The notes under the pieces: model-generated
Told to the model about the DNA's origin: nothing
Database searches by the model: none
What the model saw: the letters and a program-made list of their open reading frames with translations, nothing else
Shown: piece after piece, positions 50,792 through 59,300 of the stretch
Position numbering within the stretch: position 1 is the stretch's first letter
Layout of the letters: every line of letters begins with the position of its first letter
Origin: Planctomycetota bacterium
GTDB taxonomy: Bacteria > Planctomycetota > Planctomycetia > Pirellulales > PALSA-1355
Assembly (NCBI GenBank): GCA_003389325.1
Contig: QQVE01000065.1
Coordinates: 165,353-229,352 of the forward strand
DNA length: 64,000 bases
Reading direction: 5' to 3'
Made by a program: the position numbers and the translations under genes

Positions 50792-53061
50792 ACGTCACGC
50801 CGGAACCCATCGAAGCTCGCCGGATACGTGTGCGGGGCGTTGTGCAAGGTGTCGGCTTTCGGCCCTTCGTCTACCGCCTGGCCGTCGAGCGGAAACTGCA
50901 CGGCTGGGTGCTCAACGACGAGGCGGGAGTCGAGATCCACGTACAGGGCCCGGCCGAGGCGATCGGGCGTTTCGCATTGGCCGTGCGCAACGAGTGCCCG
51001 CCCGCGGCGCGGGTCATCGACCTCGAGTGCCGACCGGTGGAGCTACTCGATGCCGACGCCTTTCGCATTCTGGAAAGCCGCCACGGCGAAGCCCCCACCA
51101 CGCGGATGTCGCCCGACCTGGCCGTGTGCGAGGCGTGCCTTGCCGAAATGTTCGACGAGGGCGATCGTCGGCACGGCTATGCGTACATCAACTGCACGCA
51201 CTGCGGGCCGCGGTATTCGATCATCCACCACCTGCCGTACGATCGAGCTGCCACGACCATGGCCGACTGGGCGATGTGCCCTCGCTGCCGGGGCGAGTAC
51301 GACGATCCGGTCGACCGGCGTTTTCACGCCCAACCGACGGCCTGTCCCGAGTGCGGACCCGCCTATCGGTTCGAAGTGTGGGCCGACCCCGGCGAAGGAG
51401 AGGAGGGCGGGCAGCAAACGGACGCGGTCGCACGCGCGGCGCGAGCCCTTGCCGATGGACGGATCGTGGCGGTCAAGGGCATCGGCGGATATCACCTGGC
51501 GTGCGACGCCGGCAACGCCGACGCGGTCGAGCGCTTGCGGGCGCGAAAGTTTCGCAAGGAGAAGCCGTTCGCCCTGATGGTCCGCGACCCGGACGAGGCC
51601 CGCCGACTGGTCGAGCTCACCGGCGCGCACCAGGAGTTGCTGGGCTCGGCGGCCCGGCCGATTGTCTTGGCCCGCGCCCGAGTCGAGTTGCCGGGCGTAG
51701 CCCCCGACACCGACGAGCTGGGATTGATGCTGCCCTACGCGCCGCTGCACGATCTGCTGTTTGCATGCGGGGCGCCGAGCCCGCTGGTGATGACCAGCGC
51801 CAATCGTTCGAGCGAGCCGATCGCCTATCGCGACGACGATGCTCGCGAGCGGCTGGCGGGCATCGCCGACGCGGCGCTAGTGGGCGAGCGTCCGATTGCC
51901 CGCCGCGTCGACGACTCGGTGGTGGCCGTGCGCTCACGCGAACCGCTGATGATCCGCCGCTCGCGCGGGTACGCTCCCGGCACGGTGGCGCGACTGCCCG
52001 GCGGACGGCCGATCCTGGCCCTGGGCGCCGACTTGAAGAACACGATCGCGCTGGTCGTCGACGGCGAGGTGGTGGTCAGCCCCTACATCGGCGACCTGGG
52101 CGATTTGGAATCCAACCGCGCGTTCGAGGAGACGGTGCGCGACCTGCTGGCGATGTACGAGGTGGGCGGTCGCGATCTGGTTGTGGTTCACGACTTGCAC
52201 CCGCAGTTTGAATCGACCCGGCTGGCCGGCGGCCTGGCCTGCCGCGAGCGTGTGGCCGTGCAGCATCACGAAGCGCATGTGGCCAGCGTGCTGGCCGAGC
52301 ACGATCGGCTGGACGAGCATGTGGTCGGCGTGGCGCTCGACGGCACGGGCTGGGGCCGCGACGGCACGATCTGGGGTTTCGAGTTTTTCACCGGGAGCGT
52401 GCGCGAGGGATTCCAGCGGCAAAGCTGGCTTCAGCCGGTGGCCATGCCGGGTGGAGACGCCGCGGCCCGCTATCCGCTGCAGGCCGCCGCGGCGTTTTTC
52501 GGCGAAGACGCGGGGATCGATTTCCGCCAGCCGCCGTTTGGCTTTGGCGAGCGGTTCTTTCTCGGTCGGCAACTGGTGGCCAAGAACGTGCGCTGCCACA
52601 CGTCCACCTCGGCCGGCCGGCTGTTTGACGCCGCTGCCGCCGTGCTCGGCTTTGATCGCGAAGTGTCGTTCGAGGGCCAGGCCGCCATCTGGCTCGAACA
52701 CACCGCGGGCGTTGCGTCTTCGCTGCCGCTCGATTTCGGCGTGCTCGACGGCTGCCGGCTCTTGCGGCAAGTGGTCGACGCGCGGCTGGCCGATCGTCCG
52801 ATCGCCGAGATCGCCTCTGCGTTTCATGCGGCGATCGCCCGCGAGATCGCTGCGCGCGCCGCTGGTCTTGCCCAGGAGCAGCGACTCGAAACGGTGGTCG
52901 TCTCCGGCGGCGTGTTTCAAAACCGGCTGCTGCTGGCGCTGGTCGAGCGCGAGCTGGCCGAGCGCGCGGGCTTGCGGCTGCTGCGCAACGTCGCCGTGCC
53001 GCCCAACGACGGCGGCATCGCGCTAGGCCAGGCGGCGCTGGCGCGCTTCGGTAGCGCCTGA
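50785..53061 (+). CDS. hypF: HypF, carbamoyltransferase
   Basis: 758 residues from the ATG at 50785. Domains in order: acylphosphatase-like (GVVQGVGFRPFVYRLA, 17-32), Zn-finger pair (CEACLAEM ... INCTHCGPRYS ... CPRCRGEYDDP ... CPECGPAY, about 112-200), YrdC-like (GGYHLACDAGNADAV; RKFRKEKPFALMVRD) and a Kae1-like C-terminal domain (QHHEAHVASVLAEH; ALDGTGWGRDGTIWGFE; SGGVFQNRLLLALVE). It makes carbamoyl-AMP and loads HypE. Length is normal. Its final 23 bases, through the stop, recur at 53228-53250. Confidence 0.96.
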   Translation: MLNVTPEPIEARRIRVRGVVQGVGFRPFVYRLAVERKLHGWVLNDEAGVEIHVQGPAEAIGRFALAVRNECPPAARVIDLECRPVELLDADAFRILESRHGEAPTTRMSPDLAVCEACLAEMFDEGDRRHGYAYINCTHCGPRYSIIHHLPYDRAATTMADWAMCPRCRGEYDDPVDRRFHAQPTACPECGPAYRFEVWADPGEGEEGGQQTDAVARAARALADGRIVAVKGIGGYHLACDAGNADAVERLRARKFRKEKPFALMVRDPDEARRLVELTGAHQELLGSAARPIVLARARVELPGVAPDTDELGLMLPYAPLHDLLFACGAPSPLVMTSANRSSEPIAYRDDDARERLAGIADAALVGERPIARRVDDSVVAVRSREPLMIRRSRGYAPGTVARLPGGRPILALGADLKNTIALVVDGEVVVSPYIGDLGDLESNRAFEETVRDLLAMYEVGGRDLVVVHDLHPQFESTRLAGGLACRERVAVQHHEAHVASVLAEHDRLDEHVVGVALDGTGWGRDGTIWGFEFFTGSVREGFQRQSWLQPVAMPGGDAAARYPLQAAAAFFGEDAGIDFRQPPFGFGERFFLGRQLVAKNVRCHTSTSAGRLFDAAAAVLGFDREVSFEGQAAIWLEHTAGVASSLPLDFGVLDGCRLLRQVVDARLADRPIAEIASAFHAAIAREIAARAAGLAQEQRLETVVVSGGVFQNRLLLALVERELAERAGLRLLRNVAVPPNDGGIALGQAALARFGSA

Positions 53062-53250
53062 ACCTGCACTACGTTCCGGTACTGCGTGCGCGGTGCCATG
53101 CTCACGCTTGCGTGAGCATGTTCACGACGGTTGCGATGCGCGCACCGAACACCATCGCGAATGAACCTACCGCCGGCCCGTGATGGCCAGGGCAAGCATG
53201 CTCACGCGAGCGTGAACATGGCACCCCGGCGCGCTTCGGTAGCGCCTGAA
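53040..53250. repeat. REP-like element flanked by a 23-base direct repeat
   Basis: GGCGCGCTTCGGTAGCGCCT plus GAA occurs at 53040-53062, over the hypF stop, and again at 53228-53250. Between them are inverted arms of 29 bases at 53092-53120 and 53197-53225 with two mismatches; each arm is itself palindromic (CATGCTCACGC-NN-GCGTGAGCATG). This looks like a mobile or amplified REP unit inserted at, or duplicating, the end of hypF. Confidence 0.6.
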
Positions 53251-53279
53251 ACGGCGAATCTATCGGTCGGTGTGGTGCG

Positions 53280-53873
53280 TTACGCCTTATAGGCCGCTTC
53301 GAAGAACTCGCGGCTGTCACTCGGCGTGGGCTTGATCGTCTTGGCGCCGGGGTTCCAGTTGGCGGGGCAGACTTCGCCGTTCTGCTCGAAATACTGCAGC
53401 GCCCGAACCATCCGCAGCGTTTCGTCGACGCTGCGTCCCAGGGGCAGGTCGTTGACCGTCTCGTGGCGGACGATGCCGTCCTTGTCGATCAGGAACAGGC
53501 CCCGCAACGCAATGCCCTGCGGCAGCAGGATGCCGTAGGCCTCGGAGATCTTCTTGTCGAGATCCGCCACCAGCGGGTAGCCGATCTCGCCGAGTCCGCC
53601 GGAGGTGCGCGGCGTATTGCGCCAAGCCAAATGCGAAAAGTGGCTATCGATCGATCCGCCCAGCACCTGCACGTTGAGATCCTCGAATTCCTGCACCCGA
53701 TCCGAGTAAGCGATGATCTCGGTGGGGCAGACGAAGGTGAAGTCCAACGGGTAGAAAAACAGCACGACGTACTTGCCGCGATAGTCGGACAGCTTGATCT
53801 GCTTGAACGACCCGTCGGGCATGACGGCTTGGGCGGCGAAATCGGGGGCCTCCTTCTGGACTAGACAGCTCAT
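53280..53873 (-). CDS. 2-Cys peroxiredoxin (AhpC/Prx1 type)
   Basis: 197 residues from the ATG at 53873. PLDFTFVCPTE holds the peroxidatic cysteine near 51, and GEVCPANWNPG holds the resolving cysteine near 170, so it is a typical 2-Cys enzyme reducing hydrogen and alkyl peroxides. A long C-terminal tail is present, as in Prx1-type proteins. No AhpF or thioredoxin reductase gene is adjacent. Its upstream region carries the palindrome at 53927-53945. Confidence 0.95.
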   Translation of the reverse strand: MSCLVQKEAPDFAAQAVMPDGSFKQIKLSDYRGKYVVLFFYPLDFTFVCPTEIIAYSDRVQEFEDLNVQVLGGSIDSHFSHLAWRNTPRTSGGLGEIGYPLVADLDKKISEAYGILLPQGIALRGLFLIDKDGIVRHETVNDLPLGRSVDETLRMVRALQYFEQNGEVCPANWNPGAKTIKPTPSDSREFFEAAYKA

Positions 53874-53926
53874 GGACGATTCATCCTCGCAGCAAGGGAA
53901 ACACGGAAATCGGGAAGTCCGGCGAA

Positions 53927-53945
53927 TCGAGAATGATTCTCGATA
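53927..53945. promoter_or_regulatory. Perfect 19-base palindrome (Fur/PerR-like) before peroxiredoxin
   Basis: ATCGAGAATGATTCTCGAT has nine-base arms around one central G. It lies 54 bases upstream of the peroxiredoxin ATG. The GAGA-N5-TCTC core equals that at 38514-38530. Fur-superfamily operators have this form; PerR or Fur control of a peroxidase gene is common. Confidence 0.65.
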
Positions 53946-54019
53946 AGCGGCCATTCTCCCAGGTACCCCCAGGGTTGTGCAAGGGGGTGGAACGCGGCGA
54001 ATGCGGCGAGGGAGTCAAA

Positions 54020-54170
54020 GAAGAAAACGCAAAGACGCAAAGACGCAAAGACGCAAAGGAAGAGAAGGGAGGAATAGCGCCGTGGCCAATGTTGGCAGCG
54101 CCGTTTCCGATCATTCCAGCCTTCTTTTCCCTCTACTCCTTTGCGTCTTTGCGTCTTGGCGTTTCCTTCC
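54020..54170. mobile_element. MITE-like element 1 with AAAGACGC-repeat termini
   Basis: Left arm 54020-54075 has AACGC followed by repeated AAAGACGC units. The right arm near 54121-54170 is its reverse complement (CTTTGCGTCTTTGCGTCTTGG) with one unit fewer. The inner sequence is about 60 bases and encodes nothing. A sister copy lies at 54861-55020, sharing the arms and a TTCCAG-C/T-CTT stretch inside. No transposase is present, so it would be non-autonomous. Confidence 0.65.
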
Positions 54171-54191
54171 TCGTCGATCGAACCGTGGGCC

Positions 54192-54392
54192 TCAGCTTCG
54201 CCCCTTCGTGGCCTCGCGGGCGGAGCGCAGGCGATTCAGCTCGGCGACGACCCGGGCCTGCTGCTCGAGCAGGTAGTTGAACTGTTGGTCGCAGCCGGCG
54301 ATCGGCGTGGGGTAGGTTCGGATCTCCTCGTACAGCCGCTGTTTCTCGGCTTCGAGCCGTTCCTCGCGATTCTCGACGTCGCTGGTGTCCAT
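54192..54392 (-). CDS. Small coiled-coil hypothetical protein
   Basis: 66 residues from the ATG at 54392, five bases after the stop of the upstream membrane-protein gene, so the two are translationally linked. The sequence is helical and charged (ENREERLEAEKQRLYEEIRTY ... FNYLLEQQARVVAELNRLRSA), likely a short coiled coil. No family recognised. The gene ends just before MITE-like element 1. Confidence 0.6.
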   Translation of the reverse strand: MDTSDVENREERLEAEKQRLYEEIRTYPTPIAGCDQQFNYLLEQQARVVAELNRLRSAREATKGRS

Positions 54393-54397
54393 GCCCG

Positions 54398-54823
54398 TTA
54401 TTCTATCACGGGGGCCTGCTGCGGCAGGCGGTTGCGCAGCGCTTCGAGCACGGCGCGCGACAGGCGAATCGTGGCCACGGGCGGGTTTCCGACCGTGAGC
54501 GTCGTACCGTCTTGTCCGTGGAATTCGTTCCAGGGGACGAGCGCCGTGGAACGCCAGATCGAGACGTAGAGTCCTTCCTCGGCGATGCCCAGCGTCGCGA
54601 TGTTGTTGTAGTTCACCGAGCCGACGCGCACGCTTTGCCACGACCTGACGTCGCCCCGCGGTGGGTCGTTCGTCGCATAGACCTGCTGCAGCCGCGTCCA
54701 GGAGCCCGTGCCGCCGCCCATCGACTTGAGCAGGAACACCAGCAGGATCACCGGCCCGGCGATCACGACCGCGAGAACGGCCAGGCCGACGAAAATCGAA
54801 AAGAGCACGCCGAGTTCTGCCAC
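54398..54823 (-). CDS. Hypothetical single-helix membrane protein
   Basis: 141 residues from a GTG at 54823. One long N-terminal hydrophobic helix (LFSIFVGLAVLAVVIAGPVILLVFLL), then a soluble domain (SWTRLQQVYATNDPP ... YNNIATLGIAEEGLYVSIWR ... LVPWNEFHG ... ATIRLSRAVLEALRNRL). The pattern of a small beta-domain with LYVS and LVPW recalls PH-like/bacterial PH domains, but this is unproven. MITE-like element 2 starts 38 bases upstream and may supply or disrupt its promoter. Confidence 0.65.
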   Translation of the reverse strand: MAELGVLFSIFVGLAVLAVVIAGPVILLVFLLKSMGGGTGSWTRLQQVYATNDPPRGDVRSWQSVRVGSVNYNNIATLGIAEEGLYVSIWRSTALVPWNEFHGQDGTTLTVGNPPVATIRLSRAVLEALRNRLPQQAPVIE

Positions 54824-54860
54824 GTTACTCGTCCGCTCAAAGGGTGCGATTCGAAGACAA

Positions 54861-55020
54861 GGAAGTCAACGCAAAGACGCGAAGGCGCCAAGACGCAAAG
54901 AAGGAAAGAATGACGGAAGGGCTCAACACAGACAACGTTGTTTCGAATCCTTCCAGTCTTTCTCCCAACCCTCTTCTTCCTTGGCGTCTTGGCGTCTTTG
55001 CGTCTTTGCGTTTCTTTCCC
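54861..55020. mobile_element. MITE-like element 2 with AAAGACGC-repeat termini
   Basis: Left arm 54861-54905 (CAACGCAAAGACGCGAAGGCG...) and right arm 54972-55020 (...CGTCTTTGCGTCTTTGCGTT) are imperfect reverse complements built of the same 8-9-base units as element 1. The interior is about 65 bases. It sits between the DUF1552 stop and the small membrane-protein gene start. Confidence 0.65.
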
Positions 55021-55036
55021 CGTACTCCCGCTCCGT

Positions 55037-56335
55037 CTACACCTCGGCCAGCCGCTGGCGCGAATCGCCGAACGCGTCGAGGTGGATGCCCGTCTTGTCG
55101 AGCAGCGAGAGGTACAGGCTGCACATCTTACGGTTCGGCTTGTCGAGGTAATCGAGCACGCGGCCGGATTGGATCTGCCCGCCGCCGCGGCCCAGCACCA
55201 CCACGGGCAGCTTCGTGGCGTCGTGGCTGCCGGTCAGCATGCTGGAGCAGTAGAGGATCATCGAGTTGTCGAGCGCCGTCCGCTCGCCTTCCTGAATGGC
55301 GTCGAGCTTTTGGCCGACGTAGGCCAGTTGTTCGAGGAAGAACTGATTCACCTTCAGCCAATCGGCCGTGTCGCTATGCGAGAGAAGGTGATGGATCATG
55401 TAGTCGACGCCCACGTGCGGGAACCGCAGCGAGCTGTGGTCGTTGTTCAGCTTGAGCGTGCAGACCCGCGTGGCGTCGGTCTGGAAGCCGAGCACGAGAA
55501 TGTCGCACATCAACCGCATGTGCTCGGCGATGTTTTGCGGAATGCCCTCGGCCGGGCGCGGCACGTTGGGCTCGGCGAGCGTGGGACGCCAGCCCTGCAA
55601 TTCGCCCTGGGCCCCGGAGCGCTCGATCCGCTGCTCGACCTCGCGGACCGAGTCGAGGTATTCGTCCAGCTTGCGCTGGTCGGCCTGGCTCACGTGGCGG
55701 CGCACGTCGCGGGCGTCTTCCAACACGGCATCGAGCACGCTGCGGTCGCCGCGTTCCACTTCGTCCTTGAACAGGCGATCGAACGCCAGCGCCGGGTAAA
55801 GTTCCAGCGGCGTGGGCGACGTGGGCGAGCTCCACGAAATGTGCGAGCTGTAGAGCATCGAATAGTTCTTGTGCACCGAGGGGTTCGACTTTTCGCAGCC
55901 GAGCACCAGGCTGGGCACCTTGGTCGAGCGACCCTGCTGCTGGGCGATCACCTGGTCGATGCTGGTGCCCGAGCGAATCGCGCCGCCGGAAGCCAGCGGA
56001 GCGCCGGAGAGCAGGTTGCCGGTTTGCGAGCTGTGGATGTTGCCCTTGAGGGCCTCTTCGTTGTACAGCCCGCGGATGAAGAGCATCTTTTCGCGCAGCG
56101 GTGTGAGCGGCTCGAGCACCTGGCCGAGCTTCATGTCGGCACCGGTGCCTTCGGCCCACCACTCGCGGCTGTGAAAGCCGTTGCCCGAAAACAGCGCGGC
56201 AAACCGCACGGGCGCCTGGCTGCCGCCGCCGGCTACCTCGTCGCCCCACACGGCCACCGATTCGAGCCAGGGCAGGGCCATCGTCACGCCTACGCCCCGC
56301 AGAAACGTCCGTCGCGAAAACTCGTGCGTATGCAT
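55037..56335 (-). CDS. DUF1552 domain protein with twin-arginine signal
   Basis: 432 residues from the ATG at 56335. Twin-arginine signal HEFSRRTFLRGVGVTMALPWLE, then FAALFSGNGFHSREWW, MLFIRGLYNEEALKGNIHSSQT and ILYCSSMLTGSHDATKLPVVVLG, characteristic of DUF1552. Such genes almost always pair with a DUF1592-type cytochrome protein, as here, 37 bases upstream. Predicted exported; the enzymatic role is unknown. Confidence 0.9.
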   Translation of the reverse strand: MHTHEFSRRTFLRGVGVTMALPWLESVAVWGDEVAGGGSQAPVRFAALFSGNGFHSREWWAEGTGADMKLGQVLEPLTPLREKMLFIRGLYNEEALKGNIHSSQTGNLLSGAPLASGGAIRSGTSIDQVIAQQQGRSTKVPSLVLGCEKSNPSVHKNYSMLYSSHISWSSPTSPTPLELYPALAFDRLFKDEVERGDRSVLDAVLEDARDVRRHVSQADQRKLDEYLDSVREVEQRIERSGAQGELQGWRPTLAEPNVPRPAEGIPQNIAEHMRLMCDILVLGFQTDATRVCTLKLNNDHSSLRFPHVGVDYMIHHLLSHSDTADWLKVNQFFLEQLAYVGQKLDAIQEGERTALDNSMILYCSSMLTGSHDATKLPVVVLGRGGGQIQSGRVLDYLDKPNRKMCSLYLSLLDKTGIHLDAFGDSRQRLAEV

Positions 56336-56372
56336 GCTCGTTCTCTCAGGATCTGTCGTGTGGCGGCTTGTA

Positions 56373-59300
56373 TTATCGACCAACGGCACCCACCGTGCCA
56401 AGAGCCGTGTTCTTTCTAACCCCTAATCCCTGCTCCGCATCGCGTCCGCGGATGTTGCGAAACTGCGGGCTGCGGACGATCGCCTCGACCGCGGCCGAAA
56501 ACTTGTAATCGTGCCGGGCCAGTTGCTGCTGCATCTCCTCCAGCAGCGGCTCGTCGGAAAGCTGCACGCCGCGCCCCAGGGCAAAGCCCAACAGTTTGCG
56601 GCAGAACTGTCGCAGCATCGCCTCGCGGCGGGTCTTGAGCAGATAGTCGCGCAGGCCCTGGGCGCCTTCGATCTTGGTGCCATCGGCCAGCTCCGTATGA
56701 TCGTCGATCGGCTGGCCGGCCAGGTCCTGCTCGCGACGGCGGCCAATCGAGTCGAACGCCTCGAGCGAAAAGCCCAACGGGTCGACGCGCTTGTGGCAGC
56801 CGGCGCAGCGCACGTCGCGAGCATGCCGTTCAACGATCTGGCGCACGGTCAGCCCCTCGGTGGCCGTTTCGTCTTCGGGAATCTGCGGCACGTCCTTGGG
56901 CGGCGGCGGCAGCTTTTCGCCCAAGAGCACCTCGCAGACCCAATTGCCCCGCAGCGTGGGGCTGGTGCGCGAGGCGCCGGAGTGCTTGGCCAGCGTGGCA
57001 GCCAGGCCCAGGATGCCGCCGCGGCCGTACTGGCTCGCCCCCTCGACGCGCCGCCACTCGGGCCCGCTCACCTCGGGAATGCCGTAAAACGCGGCCAGCG
57101 CGTCGTTGACGAACACGTGGTCGGCCTCCAGCACGTCGAGCACCGACGCGTCGCGCTGGAACATGTCGGTGAAGAAGCGAATGCACTCTTCGTACATGTC
57201 GTCGCGCAACTCGACGAACTGCGGGAAGTGGCTTTCGCTCTTTTCGTCCAGCGTGTCGAACTCGTACACGTGCAGCCACTGGCAGGCAAACTCCGTGGCC
57301 AGCCGCCGCACGCGATCGTCGGCCAGCATCCGCCGTGCCTCGGCAGCCAGCACGTCGGGCGCGTGCAGATTGCCCGCCGCGGCTGCCGCCCGCAGTTGCC
57401 CGTCGGGCTGCGATGACCAGAGGAAATAGCTCAGCCGGCTGGCCAGCTCCCAATCGGACACGGGCCCCGGCTCGGCGCCGGCAGGCGCCTGTTCCAGACG
57501 ATAGAGAAAGGCCGGCGCGACGAAGATTCGCGCGAGGGTAAAGCGAAACGCCTCGTCGTGCGACAGCTCTTCCTCGCGCAGTTGCGTGTACAGCTCGCGC
57601 AGGCCCGCGGCCTCGTCGTCGGCCAGCGGGCGGCGATAGGCTTGCTCGGCGAAGTCGACCAGCGCGTCGAGCTGCTGCGGCTCGGCCTCGATGAGCGCCT
57701 GGCGAAACGCGTCGGCCGCGTCGTGGATCGGTTCGCGATACGGTTCGAACAGTCCCGGGTCGCTGTCCTGCGAGGCGTATTCCAGCAACTGGGCAAAGGC
57801 GTCGACCTGCGTCAAAGCATCGTGGCTGACGAAGTGCAGTTCCTGCCACAGGCGATCGAGCCGGGCCCGCTGCTCGTCGTTGAGCATCAGCCGAGCCAGC
57901 GGCTCGTCTTCGCGATGGAACAGCGTCAGAGTCACCACTTCGTCGGTCGGCACGATCTGCGTGTAGCACAACGCCCGTGGAAACCAGCGGCGGAAGTCAT
58001 CAAAGCTTTTCTCGAATCGCTGCCGCGCGGGGCTGCCTTCGCCGGTCAGCACCGTCACGCCCGGCCGCAGCGCCTCGAGCTCGCCGGGTTTGTCCGTGCC
58101 GATGGTAAGCTGCACGGCGCCTTTGGCCGCCGACTGCGGATCGAGTTCGGCGGTGGTCACCAATTCGGCGCCGGAAGCCAACTCGGCCGGCAGACGGATC
58201 GCCACCAGCGACGGCGCCTGCACGGCCAGGCTCTGCGAGTCGATCGCCGTGCCGTCGGCGCGCGTGCCGAACCGTTCGGGGTCGAGTCCCCAGGCACTGT
58301 CGCCGGCGCTCGAAGCCGCTGGGGCATCGGCGCCCATCGAGTCGCCCAACGCACCGGCCGAGAGCGGACCGGCCAGCGACGTGAGCTGCTGGTAGAGCCG
58401 TGCGTCGGGACCCTCCTTGTCGGCCGGGGCAGCGCCGGCGAGCAACTGCTGCACTTCGGCGGCGAGTTGCTTGCGTTCTTGGGCATCGGCCGTGGCTTGC
58501 CCGCGGGCCAGCGCCGAGCCGGGGGGAATCGTGGGGCCGATCGCGCGTTCCGCAATCGGTTGCGAGTAAAAGTGCCACACGTCCGCGTTGCCGTGGCAGT
58601 CGGCGTGGGGATTGCCCGCCAGCACGTCGGACGTGATATCCGGAGCCAGGTCCCACGTGCGGGTGTCGTCGCCGGTGCTGGTGAGCTTCAACTCGATCTC
58701 GGTCAGGTCGCAGCCGTGGTTGCCGTCCTTGGGACCGATGGCCAGCGACACCGGTCGCCCGGGCGCACCGCCACCGCTTCGAGCGGGCCGATGGCCGTGG
58801 AGCCCGCCGTTCCGCTGGCCAGCGTTTGCCGCGTGTAGCCGCGGCGCAGCTCCAGTGCCCAGGTCACTCCGTTGCCGCACTCGGCATGAGCGTCGGCCAC
58901 CTTGCCTTCGATGCGCACAGCGCCTGCCAGCGGGCTCTTCCAGCCGACGGCCGCATACAGCGTGGGCGAAGGATGCACGGCCACGCCATGCGGTTTCAAT
59001 CGGCCGGGAATGCGCACTTCCTGATCCGAGGCGTTGGCCACCAGACTCGGCGTTTGCGGCGAGCCCCATCCCTGCACGAAGTCGTATCCCCCGGTCGTGC
59101 GCAGCCGATTCTCGAAACGATCGAGCTGCACGTTATCCGAGGCCTCGATGCCCAGGAACGTGAACCAACTCGAGAGCACCTCGGGCGCCACGTTGTATTT
59201 TGCAGACAGTGCTTTGGTGTCGGAAGCTTCACTCGAGCGGCTGGCCTCGTCGGCCGCCAGCAGCGACTTTTCGGTCGCGCTTAGCACCCGCTTGCGGTGA

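Noticed and set aside
46804..53061. Hydrogenase structural genes
   Set aside because: Every reading frame around the hyp cluster was considered; no large-subunit CxxC pairs or small-subunit FeS motifs occur in the window.
53101..53160. Intrinsic terminator of hypF
   Set aside because: The palindrome is strong but belongs to a repeated inverted element and has no following T-run.
54020..54060. CRISPR-like tandem repeat
   Set aside because: Units are only 8-9 bases and contiguous, without spacers; they are the terminus of an inverted-repeat element.
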